A stretch of DNA of 64,000 nucleotides from Eukaryota sp. TZLM1-RC (lineage: Eukaryota; Metamonada: BaSk clade): contig JAUPSS010000001.1 in the NCBI GenBank assembly GCA_040285825.1, forward strand, positions 3,658,001 to 3,722,000, written 5' to 3'. A program made the translations under genes and the position numbers. Positions 40,016-51,800 of this stretch are shown here, piece by piece. The notes below the pieces were generated by a model. The model saw only the letters and a list, made by a program, of their open reading frames with translations, made no database searches and was not told the origin of the DNA. Position 1 is the first letter of the stretch. The number at the start of each line of letters is the position of its first letter.

Positions 40016-42199
40016 ATGAATCCTCCATTTGAATTACTCGCAGCACGTCTGATTGCTTTAGTAAAGCCTGGAAACGGAATCAAACCTGATGGAATACGCC
40101 CAATTGCTGTTGGTGAATCTCTTTCTCGTTTGCTAGCATCAATTGTCTTCGATCGTGTCAAAGACAAAGCTTCTACATTTTTGAATCCTCATCAATTTGG
40201 AATCAAAACAATTGATGGTGCTTCTGTTGCTGCTATTGCCTCTGATACCTTTTTTAATGCAGAGGAAAATAATTTTATTTTTAATCTCGACTTTAAAAAT
40301 GCTTTTAATTCTGTAAAGCGAGAAGCAATTTTTGAAGTTATTAAATCTGATTTTCCTGAGCTATCGAGTTTTTTCTACCATTTTTATGGGAAAGAATCAG
40401 ATTTAATTTTTAATTCATTTGGTCTTAAATCATCTTCTGGAGTGAAGCAGGGAGATCCTTTAGGCCCATTATTGTTTTGTTTAGCTATTCACAAAACTTT
40501 AAATATCATTAAGCAAAAATACCCTTCCATAAAAATAGTTGCTTATATGGATGATATATCCTTGATTGGTTCATTTGATTTACTAGAATTGGTTGCTCAA
40601 GAAATTGCCGATTCATATGAAAATATTGGGCTTCATCTTAATGCGAGCAAATGCCTTCTGATTGGCTCTTCTGCTCAAGATCTCGTGATTAACGATTGTA
40701 TTGTCCCTTTTACTAATAATAGAAGTGATGCTTTTAAGTTCCTTCGTTGTTGGTTAGGAAACGTGCCTCAAATTCAGAATGAATTGCAAGTGATTTTGGA
40801 AAAAATGAAAATTGAACTTGAATCAATTTCTGCATTAGATATAGAAAAGCATATTAAATTTTTCATGCTTAAAATTTGCTACACTGGGAGAATAACCCAC
40901 ATTTCGAGATCTTGTGCTCCTTCCATAGCATTAGATTTTTGTCGTTCTTTTAATTCAGTGAGAACAGAATTTTTTGCTGATTTATTGGATGTAGAACCAA
41001 GAATGTTGAAAAGCCATTTATTTTTATTTTCTTCAGCAAATTTGGGTGGTATTGGATTTACTAAATCTTCAATTTTGTGTCAATCAGCATTCTTGGGTGG
41101 TGGCAAAAATTTTATTTATGAATTTTCTCGTAGATTTCCTGATGATTCTCATCTGTTAGTTCCCAATTCCAGTCCCTATTTGTATGAGTTATCTTGTGAA
41201 CTTGAAAAATTGCCGCCACAAATTTGGACCAAATGTTTTCCTCAGTCAATTCAAGAAATTCCAAACCGATCTCTTTTTGATTTACAGTTTTGCTGTAAAA
41301 AGCTTCAACAAAAATTGTCAAAGATTTTTGAAAGCTTGTATTTTGATGTTAGACTTGGCTTGGCCAAGAAAAAGAATCCCGCTTTTGCAAATCTTTTACA
41401 AGATATGTGTGACAGTACTTCTTCTGCCTTAGTAACAACAATTCCCCAAGTTTATGGTACTCTCTTAACCGATTCTGCTTGGATTCTGAATATGAGATTT
41501 CGTTCCTTTATCTGGCCTGATAATTTACCTCATAATTTAATTTGTAAATGCTCTCGAGAAATTACAACTACTCATTTGTTAAATTGTAAACATTTTATTA
41601 CTTTTAGAAGCAAGGTTTATGATGCTGTAAGAAACCAGTTATATTGTATGTGTAAATCTCATACAATTGAATCCTTCTTGGAACCTCTGTTGTCAAATCT
41701 GTTTGATGCTGAAGATGATTTTCATAAGAATAATAGAGATGATGTCATATTACCTGGATTAGATGGAAGCTTCATTTTATTGGATGTAATGTCTGTTGAT
41801 CCTTGTAATGCCTCAAATGAAAGGCTTGTTAATTCTGAAATTCATAATCCCCTTTCAAATGCTGAAAATTTTAAATTCAAAAAATACAATGAACCTTTGT
41901 CCAAATTGGCCAGTCTACAGCATGCAAAATACAATTTGTATCCATTTGTATTTTCCCTTTTTGGTTCACTTGCACCAACTGCTTTACGTTTTTTGGATGA
42001 TTTTGAAATGATTGTAAGGAGAAGAACTGGCAGAAATTTTAACAGATTGTTTTGGCAAAATAGAATTGTGTTTTCTATTTTTAAGGGGATGTTGAAGATG
42101 GTTTCTGATGCTTTGCTTTCTCTTGGATCTCACTATGAGAGAGTTGCATCTAGTGTTTTTGTTTTGGGAGAGATGGATTTTTTAGATGTTGTTTTATAG
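40016..42199 (+). CDS. Non-LTR retroelement family C: RT + zinc motif + restriction-like endonuclease
   Basis: The best-preserved retroelement ORF, 727 codons. RT: RLIALVKPGNGIKPDGIRPI (11-30), LDFKNAFNSV (motif A, Asp92), SSGVKQGDPLGPLLF (motif B, ~140), AYMDD (motif C, 176-180), NASKCLLIG (motif D), FKFLRCWLG (motif E). A Cys/His motif (CKCSREITTTHLLNCKH, ~510) precedes the nuclease with RDDVILPGLDGSFILLDV (~575) and FKFKKYNEP (~619), the R/K-D..D..K pattern of restriction-like endonucleases in R2/NeSL/GENIE-type elements. The ATG is internal: about 39900-40030 in another frame (SISDDLAHYFQQLIV) seems to be the preceding RT segment. So the 5' end is truncated or frameshifted and the N-terminal zinc fingers are missing. 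Catalytic residues look intact. Confidence 0.85.
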   Translation: MNPPFELLAARLIALVKPGNGIKPDGIRPIAVGESLSRLLASIVFDRVKDKASTFLNPHQFGIKTIDGASVAAIASDTFFNAEENNFIFNLDFKNAFNSVKREAIFEVIKSDFPELSSFFYHFYGKESDLIFNSFGLKSSSGVKQGDPLGPLLFCLAIHKTLNIIKQKYPSIKIVAYMDDISLIGSFDLLELVAQEIADSYENIGLHLNASKCLLIGSSAQDLVINDCIVPFTNNRSDAFKFLRCWLGNVPQIQNELQVILEKMKIELESISALDIEKHIKFFMLKICYTGRITHISRSCAPSIALDFCRSFNSVRTEFFADLLDVEPRMLKSHLFLFSSANLGGIGFTKSSILCQSAFLGGGKNFIYEFSRRFPDDSHLLVPNSSPYLYELSCELEKLPPQIWTKCFPQSIQEIPNRSLFDLQFCCKKLQQKLSKIFESLYFDVRLGLAKKKNPAFANLLQDMCDSTSSALVTTIPQVYGTLLTDSAWILNMRFRSFIWPDNLPHNLICKCSREITTTHLLNCKHFITFRSKVYDAVRNQLYCMCKSHTIESFLEPLLSNLFDAEDDFHKNNRDDVILPGLDGSFILLDVMSVDPCNASNERLVNSEIHNPLSNAENFKFKKYNEPLSKLASLQHAKYNLYPFVFSLFGSLAPTALRFLDDFEMIVRRRTGRNFNRLFWQNRIVFSIFKGMLKMVSDALLSLGSHYERVASSVFVLGEMDFLDVVL

Positions 42200-42845
42200 G
42201 TTTTGAATAAAATTAAATTTAAATAAAAAAAACTCCATCAGTAGCTTTTATTCTATGATGGAAATCTCATAAACAACCAACGCCTTGAAAGATCTGTGTT
42301 CCACTTCTAATGCTAACATTGCCAAGAACCAGATTTTTCGATTTGAGTGTTCAATCTTATTCAAACTGTTGTGAGAAATGAAAGTGAGAAAACAGGATTT
42401 TTGCATTAGATGACGAGAAGTGTTGGGTGATATTACGATGCAGTCACTGGTAATATATTTTCGGATACAGAACAACAGATACAAACGTCACTTAAATACA
42501 AATGTTGGAAGTTAATGATTGAGAATACATTTCAGGTATCCAAGAGTCAAATTTGAATATAATTGTATTTTTAGTTTTATTGTTTCTTCATTCAAGAAAT
42601 ATTTAATACTACATAATGCTGTCGAGACACTGTTTTTAATATGGCAAAAAATGCAAGAGCATCTTTGTTATTAAGGAGAATTTGCTGGGAGAAAAACTGT
42701 CATTAAACAAGTTTGGTTCTGCTGATTGAGGTGTTTTTTACTGCGATGTTACAAACGACATTTTGGTGCAAACAAGAAAGTTTAATCCTGTAGATGCACC
42801 TGCATTAAATTATCGTATTTATTGAATTTGCACACTTGATTAAAT
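42200..42845. other. Family C 3' UTR and intergenic
   Basis: A TTGAATAAAATTAAATTTAAATAAA stretch just after the stop provides polyadenylation signals. From 42650 to 42800 weak plus-strand similarity to family B (GVFYCDVTNDILVQTRKFNPV) suggests another decayed fragment. Confidence 0.45.
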
Positions 42846-43190
42846 TAAATCATAACTAATGGGACGACTATCATTAAACCAAGATTTCCTCTACAAAATC
42901 TTGATTTGCTTGCTGTCTAGCTAAAGCTTCTCTAATTCGATTGAAAAACCGCGGTAATCTATTAAAAATGGCAAATTGAATCCGTGAACGCCATAAAAAA
43001 ATATCAAATCTTTTCATTGTTTTTTCTTGCACCAATTTTTGGAAGTCATCCAAAAAAGTTTCTGCTTCAACTGATAATCTTCCATTTATCGAAAATGGGA
43101 AAGCAATAAAAACCAGCTGTGTATTTCTATCGACATTTGCATCTTCAATTTCTTTATCATATTTTCTATGTTTTTCTTTTGAATTCAATG
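42846..43190 (-). mobile_element. Family B 3' fragment
   Basis: The C-terminal ORF is open from 43188 to 42874: KHRKYDKEIEDANVDRNTQL, IAFPFSINGRLSVEAETF, IFLWRSRIQFAIFNRLPRFF and ..FVEEILV. It is the least damaged family B C-terminus in the window. UTR with GGGACGACTATCATT. Confidence 0.7.
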
Positions 43191-43560
43191 CAAAAGAAAA
43201 GCTAGAAACTATGACAAAAGTATCGAAACAGCTAATTCTGATAGAAACACTAGTTAAATTGCTTTTCTATTTTCCTGTATCGGGAAACTATAAGTAGAAG
43301 CATGAAATTTTTTGAATGGTTTTTTTAAATTGGTCAAAGAAAAAACAATAAATAGAGTTGATGTCATGTAGTGGCGGTCGCTAATTCAATTTGTTGAAAT
43401 TATTAGTTCACCTTAATTTCTTAATCTACCAAGAAAAACAATGGCGAAAAAACAACCAGATCAGGTCATTGTAGAGGAAATCTTGGTTCATCGAATTCCC
43501 CATCAGTTCTGTTTAAATGTCATTTTGTGTTGTTCGATACTAGGTTGAAGCCAGGAACAA
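43175..43560 (+). mobile_element. Second, decayed family B copy in inverted orientation
   Basis: Plus-strand sequence from 43190 repeats the family B 3' region in degenerate form (ATTCTGATAGAAACACTAGTT, later CAGGTCATTGTAGAGGAAATCTTGGTTCA at ~43462). It mirrors the minus-strand copy to its left, so the two form an inverted pair meeting at ~43185. Confidence 0.55.
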
Positions 43561-44159
43561 TAACTTTATTTTATATTGAATGAACTAAACATCAAAACAA
43601 GAGTAATCAAAAAGACAATCATCCCGAACATCCTTTTCATGAAAAAAACTACCCCAGTTACTTCGCAAACTCAGACTTTATCTTATTCTTCGGTCATCCC
43701 ATTGATCTCCATTAAATTTCAACATCATAAGTGAACATTCTGGAAGACAAACGAAATCTGTCTTCAAGAAACATAACTTCCAAGCGAACACTAACGTTTA
43801 TTTTGTGAAGAACTTGCAGAAATAGACGAAGGGACATGATATGTAGATTTTTTGAGAAGTGTTTAATACAATATTACTTCCTTCCGATATATGGGGAACC
43901 TAATTGTTTGGCAGTTTATGTTTATTTTCCTGCCTGATAGGAAGTTAAGAACGCATATATGCCTGGCAAGTGACCTGATTGCTATAAAAAATAGAAATTT
44001 TACTTCCAAAATAATATTCTTTTCAAAGTCCGAAAATGTGTCAGAAAGTGCAAAAACAAAATCAGATGAAATATGATAAAATTTTTATTATGCATACCCT
44101 GCAATACTTGCTTAGGAAAGAGGTTTTTTGATTAAAAATAAAACTGTCAGATATTTATT
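43561..44159. other. Intergenic
   Basis: No gene recognised; AT-rich. Confidence 0.35.
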
Positions 44160-45320
44160 CTACGGAGAAACAAAACAAAACAAAACACATAAAAAACAAA
44201 ATTCTCCACGCTCACTCTTGATAAATCCTTATACAGCTTGGACATCATTAAATTCAAGTATTTGGGAACACTTCTGTACAAGCAAAAATGATTCTATTCT
44301 TTCGCAAATTCCTTGCAAAGTTTTTACCACTGGAACGACAGAAATTATCGAAATGATTGAGAAAAATCAAGGCAGATTGTCCAATGTTGCCAAAAATCGA
44401 TAAGGCGAAAGGAACAAACGAAAACTTCGAGTAAAGGTTCCCATTTTAATCAATTAATAACTCAGTATATTTGTCTCGTTTACGGTCCTCAGCCTTGTTT
44501 TAATGACGATTAGCACTGACTAAAACATCATCACGATAAATAAAAGCAAAGCATCAACTGTAGTAAAATCACCAACAACTTGAGAGGAATCCACAAAAGC
44601 AGCAATTAAATCACCTCGACGTGCCTTAAACATATTGTTATTGCTATAATGCTTCAACAACGGTTCTACTTTTCAACTAAAATTGTAACATTGAAACATC
44701 TCATATGTCACATCACAAACGGCATAATGAAGAACTGACCGATATTGAAGAAACTTCGTACAACTTACAATATGACGGAAATTGACAGTCGGTTTTTCGT
44801 TAAAAATGCAAACAGAATTATCCAAAAGTCCACTAGGAAACATCCCCAATTCAAACGCATTTTTTGTTTCCAAGTTTCTTTTGCAAGGTGAAGACCAAAT
44901 GTCCTTGATTGCTGAGATATTAAACTAGTGCAATTCTGGATGTCGTGTAAAAAGGCGGTAAAGACGAAATTATTTATTTTAGTCAGATTAAGTCATTTAG
45001 AAAAATTCATGTCTTCAAAACCAATTGAAACTGACCTCAATGATTTCACAAAAGTGAGATGAAGATTAGACAAAGCTCTCGAAGGTAAAGAAGGCAAACT
45101 TGGAAGGAAAAAACCTATTCCACATATCAATAGGTAGTTCCTGCACCATTTCACCATTTCTTCGAGTGAAAGCAAAAGAGCATGTGATTCATTCAAAGGA
45201 AATGGAACAAACCGGAGTTTCCACTCCAACAGTAAACTGTCAAATATAGGGATTTTTCTCTAAAAAAACACAAAACAGAAATATAACAATTGAATTAAGG
45301 GACAAATAGTTAAGTTTAAT
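44160..45320 (-). mobile_element. Non-LTR family E, 5'-truncated and degenerate
   Basis: The minus strand carries the RT-thumb region (WKLRFVPFPLNESHALLLS, ~45200), SRALSNLHLTFVKSLRSVSIGFEDM (~45050), FRHIVSCTKFLQYRSVLHYAV (zinc region, ~44760), the nuclease RRGDLIAAFVDSSQVVGD (~44620) and a 3' end ..EFNDVQAV followed by the dispersed 3' UTR at 44163-44290. Stops in all frames. Confidence 0.7.
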
Positions 45321-45379
45321 GTCAAAAGCTACTTGGAAATTATAAAAACAAAATTTTCTGTATCTTTCATTATCCTGAC

Positions 45380-46680
45380 CTAATCCGAAGTCATGTATTT
45401 CCATTATCATATTTAATATATTATATATGCTATGAATATTTCACTAAATTGTCTATTCTTTGTGAAGCTGCTTTCTTTGGTGGAGGGAAAAATTTTGGTT
45501 TTGAATTTCGCAACTGCTTTTGCAATGATGTTGATTTTTTCAATTCTACAAGCAATAATTATTGAAGATACCTTGCAAATGCTGATGAGTTTTTATCCCC
45601 CGAATGTTGAAGTAAATGCTTACCCGATAATGAATAGGAAATACAACCTAGAACACTAATTCATTTGAGGTAATGTGTTAAAAATTGCAACAAAAGTTAA
45701 AATTTAGATAATTAAAATTAGATAAATAAGGCTTGGATTTTAAGCTTCGTCTTGGCTCAGCCAAAAAAGTTAATCCCGCTTCCGTAAATTTTTCTTAGAT
45801 GCTTCTTCTTGTTTTATTTTTCAGATTCCTCAAATTTACGTAGCTCTTTTAGATGATACCGAATTTTCTTGTACAATGTGGCTTTCAATGTTTTTTATAA
45901 CCCCAGAATCAGCCTAATATTTTAAGTAGCAACTTTGGATCAAAATTGTGTCCAAATCGTCTGTTAAATTATAGAAACTTTTATTGTTCAATCAAAGATC
46001 CGTGATGCAGATAGGAATCAACACTAGTGTATGTCAAAATTACATAGAACTGTTTCATATTTAGAATTTTTACTCCTTCGTTTGGTTGATGAAGATAGTT
46101 TGAATTCTTTTCGTCGAAATAGACGTATTTAATTCTTGTAGGTCTTGAAGGGACGACCATTATTTCTGCTGTGAGATCAACTGATGTGGTGATAATTCTT
46201 ATATATCATGAGCTCAGTTAGAATTAGGGAATCTATTTTTTGTCTCTTGCCCAAAACACTCAAACTGAAAAATATAAAGCAAAGTTGTTGTCCTTGAATT
46301 CTGAATCGCATACTGATTATGTCCTTTGTCCATTTGTTTCTTCTTAAATGGCAAACTTGGATTACTTGCTTTATTTGTCTTGGACGATTTTGTTGAAACT
46401 GTACAGCTCCGTTCAGGAAAAATTTATGACAAACCGTTTTGGCAGAACAGCATTGTTGTTTTAAATAAAGGTGTTGTCCCTTTATTGTCTTCTGCTTTAT
46501 TATCTCTTGGCCTTTTTTATGAAGACAAAACTTCAAGTCAATTCTTCTTGGCTGATTTGGGATATGACAATTTGGAATTTGAAGTTTGTTGTTGAATTTT
46601 TCAGAAAAAACAAATTCGGATCTATTAGAAAAACTTGGAACTTAGTTAAATCAATTAAAAATATGTAGTGTTCATTACTC
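45380..46680 (+). mobile_element. Heavily decayed non-LTR element, family uncertain
   Basis: Scattered plus-strand matches in order: CEAAFFGGGKNFGFEF (~45463), LRLGSAKKVNPAS (~45750), LDDFVETVQLRSGKIYDKPF (~46380) and SSALLSLGLFYEDK (~46490), parallel to FIGGGKNFVFEF, VRLSLAKEKNPVF and KERAGR.FNR.YWQNRIV in families A-D. No long frame remains. It may be a sixth family or an old member of A/C. Confidence 0.55.
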
Positions 46681-46919
46681 AAAATTAATTGTAACATAGA
46701 AAACTATTGTTAAGGCATTCGCACCTGTGTTACCTCGGAAGATATACATCATTTTTTTGGATATGCAGATGTTGAAAAAAAACCAGCGTCAGTCTCAATG
46801 AACAAAATAACGTCCAAAGTGTACAAGTTTGGATAATGTACTAGATGTGCTAGATGTTCGCACGAAATCTAGTGATTTGTTATCACTGAAAAATCACACA
46901 AAACAATTAAAATAAAATT

Positions 46920-47045
46920 AAATGTGTTCCCAAATACTTAAATTTAATGATGTCCAAGCCGTATAAGGATTCATCAAGAGTTGGCGTGGAGAATTTTGTT
47001 TCTTATGTGTTTTAGTTTTTTTTGTTTTGTTTCTTCGGAGAACTT
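46920..47045 (+). mobile_element. Family E 3' end fragment
   Basis: Same ~120-bp terminal block as 2160-2295 and 44163-44290 but on the plus strand (GTGTTCCCAAATACTT..GGCGTGGAGAATTTTGTTT). Confidence 0.6.
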
Positions 47046-47531
47046 TTGAAATTTAATTAATAAATAAAATAAAATCAAATAATAAACAATACAATAATAG
47101 TTATGTGATTTGTTCAGGACCCAAATCGTAATTACCCACAACATGATCTCGTCTGCTGAAGAACTGCTACTCTTATATGTTCTAGCATTCATAGATCTTC
47201 CAAAGATCGACTCTAGACTTGGAATCATTAAGTTTATAACTTCTTGTACTAGTCATTTTTTTGTGTGTACTTTCGTCATAGCAGAACAGTTTTTCAGGCC
47301 TAAAGATTGCAAGGTGGAATCTGAAGACCTGGTGCAATAAATTCTCAATTTTTCAATTCTCATTATTTCCATTGAATAAACATGGAGGTTTGTTTTAGCA
47401 ACTTCAACAGTTGTTCCCTTTTAAACATCAGCACCATAATTATCTAACAGCATTAGTCACTGAAAATTGGGCTACTATTAAACACAATTGGAGAGGGTTA
47501 TTCGGATAAGGGAACTCTAATTGTCTTTATC

Positions 47532-48365
47532 TGATGCCGTTAGGCAGATGAACACGCCAAGGAGAGAGAGAAATTGGAGTTTATTAATAAAACTGATTCA
47601 TAAACGAGTATCACGTCATCAGTCAAAATACAATGAAACCCACAAATTCAATTTAAGTTCGAAAACAACACTACTTTTTCCCATTTTTTCTGAGGACAAA
47701 TACAGTACTGGCTCAATAGAGGGAAGATATGGGGTTTGTTAAATTCTCTGGCGCATCGATGGTATGAGAACGTTCGAGACCTGCGGGAAGAATTCCTCTG
47801 GCAAATCGGTTCAGAAAAGCTATGTCTGGCAACTTCAGTCCGGAAGCCCTACTCTTTACCTGGAAAAAACGTCGCAGGTAGCAGGACATTCGTTCTCGGA
47901 CGTCACCAATACGGACATCAAGCTTCAGTACTGACATAGCCAGACTAAAATCTTTGTACATGGCGAACGATACGAAAGATTCTAGATGTCTTAGAAGAAC
48001 ATCGTCAATGGATCAGACGTCGGATTTCTGGAGAGATTGGGACTCTAACAGAAAAGAATCGACCAGGAGTCTTGCTGGAACGAGCTCTTTCTTAGGAGTC
48101 ACAGAAGAATAGATCTTCCACTCCTGTAGGAACAGAAGAACACTTTCAATTTTCATGGAAGACAGAGACGAGACGGGAGGTTGACAGAGGGTACAGTCAT
48201 CTAAAATAACAAGGGCGAATAATTATTGATGCCGTTAGGCAGATGAATACACGAAGGAGAGAGAGAAATCCATGTTTATCAATAAAACTGATTCATGAAC
48301 GAGTATCACGTCATCAGTTACAATACAATGAAACCTACTAATTCAATTTAAGTTCGACAACAACA
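47532..48365 (-). mobile_element. Small LTR retrotransposon (834 bp, 139-bp LTRs) with gag relic
   Basis: Direct repeats of exactly 139 bp at 47532-47670 and 48227-48365. On the minus strand they begin TGTTGT and end GGCATCA. On that strand a putative primer-binding sequence (ATAATTATTCGCC) follows the 5' LTR and a purine tract (AAAAAATGGGAAAAAG) precedes the 3' LTR. The interior encodes one gag-like ORF (47713-47961: MYKDFSLAMSVLKLDVRIGD.. CYLRRFFQVKSRASGLKLP), homologous to the ORF in the 57 kb element. No pol domain, so non-autonomous. Confidence 0.8.
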
Positions 48366-48803
48366 GATCTACTTGTTCCACCATCTATTTGTTGTGGTAT
48401 ATTCAAATAAAATAAATAAATAAATGAAATAAATAAATTCAAATATAATGTTTCAACATCATTCATCAACTGGGCACATTGATCAAAATACTTTACATGA
48501 AAATTGAATTACGCTTTGAATCAGCTGTGGAATAACCTGTATTGAACACTTCATGTTTCGGATTAGCAAAATTTAGTTGCACTAGATTGTTCTGCTCAAG
48601 ATTTATTCTTCCTGATTATGTTACGATTACTTTATGGGCTTCATGTCGTGTATACTAGCACAATGAAGTTGTTTTTAAAAGGTTAGCTTTTAAAAATCTA
48701 CAAAACCAAAAGAAAATAATCTACAATATATTAAACAAAAAAACTAGAAAAATACAACTTAAATACATTCAAAAAACTAAATAAATTCAATAAAGAAAAC
48801 AAA
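48366..48803. other. Intergenic, 3' flank of SMC3
   Basis: AT-rich. Contains the presumed SMC3 3' UTR next to 48804. No gene recognised. Confidence 0.45.
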
Positions 48804-51800
48804 CTACTGCATATCATTATTATCAACAGGCGCATCTCTAATCACATCAAGACATTCTTCAACAGTTCCAGTCCTGATAGTAGAAACCTTATTCCGCAAA
48901 GAAATGACATAATGTTGATCGCCAACTTCAATCAATTCTGGTCTGAATGTCGTTGAAATCACTTGACATCCAGGAACTTCTTCTGACCCTATCGACATTT
49001 TCTGAATCATTTGAGCAACTGCAAATCTATGATTGTCATCCAAAGCGGCATCAAGCTCATCAAATAGATAAAAAGGTGCCATTTCAGTTCGCTGAATAGC
49101 AAAAATTAGGGAAAGTGCTACTACTGCCTTCTGTCCTCCACTCAGTTGCTCCATTAGAAAAACGTCTCCTTGGCCTGTAAAAGAGACCTTTACTGTTAGT
49201 CCAATTATTGCGTTATTAGTATCTTCAAGTGTCTCAATTCGTGCATTCCCATTTGGGACAATTTCAGAGAAAACTGCTGAAAAATGAGTCTTGACCGATT
49301 CAAACGTTTTCTTCAGACAATCGTCTTTTTGAGCGTCTAAGTGAATGATTAGATCGTTGATTGAATTCTCCCCATCAATTAATTCCTCCCTTTTGCCAAC
49401 CATTGTGTCGCGTTCAGAAGTAAACAGAATGAATTGTTCCAAAGCTTTTCTATTAACATGAGAATACTTCTTTAGTTGGACATTGACTTTGGTAAGTTCA
49501 CAATTTAGAGAATTAATTTCTAATTCATTAAGTTCATTGACCATATCCATATTGACTGCTCCGAGGTCTTTGAGTTTCTTTTGAGCTTCATCCCTTTTTT
49601 GAACGAATGTAGCTCTTTCTGTCAATAAACGAGTCATTTCTGACCCTTCCGACTCCAAAACGTTGCTGTATTCGGCAACTTGTGACGTGAGAGTTTCTTT
49701 TTGGTTTTCTAAATCAGTCAACTTTGATTTAGTTTCCGATTCTTCCTGACGAGTCTCGGAAAGTCTTGTCTCAATTTGACCCAGTCGTGCTATTATTGAT
49801 TCTAATTCAATTTCAATTTCTTTGATAGATAACGTATCAGTAATTGCTGAATTTAAACCAATTAATTGTGCTTCCAAGTCAGTTTTTAAAAGATACAAAT
49901 TAGAATTTAAAAGAGAAGTTAGCGAATTAGACTTGCTCTCAAATTTTGATTTTTTAGTCGTTGCCTGTCCAATCAATCGTTCGAGCTCTTTTGATCTCTT
50001 CTTGAAAATTTCAAGTTGTCCTTCTTCTTCACTGGAAAGGTGACTTAAAGGCGTACCCAGCTCATTAGTATAAGAGTCAATTTCGCGATGTAAAGATGTC
50101 AGACTACTCGAAATTTTCGAAACAGCGGCCAACTGAGCTTCTTTCATATCTGACAAGTGGTCAACTTGAGCTCTTAATGATCCCTTTTCCGAAAATAAAG
50201 TTTCCATATTGCTCTTGATTGTCGATTTTTGATGCTCAAAAGCTGCTGCTGATGACGACACCCTATCTAACTTGACTTCTACAGACTTTAGATCATTTCT
50301 GACCTTTTCAAGTCCATTTTTGAGCTCCTGGTTACGTGATATATGCTCATTTAACCTATAATAAATGCTCAGTCTACTAGGTCGAGATCCTAAATGTCCT
50401 CCAGTAAGTGGTCCTTTTCGAGCAACCAAATCACCTTCAATAGTCACACAGTCAATTCTGTGCTCTGTTGAAAGCGAAACGGCAAGTTCTATATCTCTAC
50501 AAAGTAACGATCTACCAAAGATCTGATCAAAAACTTGTTTGAATCGCGAAGAATCATAGTCGAATCTTGACAATAACGGGAAGTAGTCTTCTGAAGTCAA
50601 ACTAACCGGTTCTTTTGGATTAAGATTGTTTAAAGGGATGAAGGTCAGTCTGCCTGAATTTTGACCTTTGAGCAGAGAAATACATTGACTTGCCACATCA
50701 GCATCAGCAACTACCACGTGGAATAATTGATTCTTGGCGACTGCTTCGACAGCTGGGAAGAAAGCGGGATCCACTCTGAACAGATCAATAACTGGACCAA
50801 AAAACCCTGAAATTTGACCATTTCTAGATGCATCGGTCAAAATATCAAGACTTTTTGAGACCCCTTTTGGCATTTGATGGCCTAATTCTCTTTTTTCTTT
50901 ATTAATTAAATTGGTTACAGTTTCAATTTCAGTCAAAATGGTGCCTTCCTGGCGATGATAATCCTTAACTTGAGAGATTAAATTTGTTTTTTCTTGGTAG
51001 TGATTTGAGTTATTATTTGAAAGTTCAGCAAGTTGACGTTTTTGATCCTCAATTTTGACCTCAATTTGATTGATTTGACCTTCAAAATTATCGATGCTCT
51101 CTGTTAAACCAGCGATTTCTTTTTCATGGTTACTTTTTTTCTTTTTCAATTCATTGGCGTTTTCAGAAAGTTTCTGCAATTGTTCTGTTAGCCAATTGTC
51201 ACGGTGCTTTTTGCTTTTGAATTGAGACTTTCTTCCAGATTTGGCAATCAAATCATCGATTTTTGCTTGATTGACTTGTTTCTGTTCAATCAAATCACGT
51301 TCTGCATTGCTGGCAGCTTCCAATTGTGGTCTGATCACATCATCAAGTTCATTCTGATTGATTGCAATTTCATTATTGACCCTTTCCAGCTCTGACTCGA
51401 TTCTTTGCTTTTCTGACTGTCGACTGGCAATCAATGACGTGTTTTGATCGACATCTAACTGCAACTGTGCTTTCTTCCTCACCAATTCATTCTTATCATC
51501 TTCCAAATCCTTGATTAATTGCTCAAAACCTCTTAATTTGTTATTATTGCTAACTAAATCTTGCTCCACCACCCTCAACTGTTCCCCCAAATCAACTCCT
51601 TTTCTACTTGCTTCACTTACCTTGGCAGCTTCCTTACGTCTTGCCACGTCATTAGAGTCAAGAGAAGCCCGAAGACCAGATAATGTTTTTGATAAGAGAG
51701 CGAATTCAAGGGCTTTACGCTGCTTGTCTAGTTGTGTAAATTCATCCAATTCGCTCTTTTCAGATGATAATTCTTCTAGTCGTTCTTCGACACGTGATAG

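Noticed and set aside
47736-47939. 67-codon plus-strand open frame
   Set aside because: Antisense to the gag-like ORF of the small LTR element.
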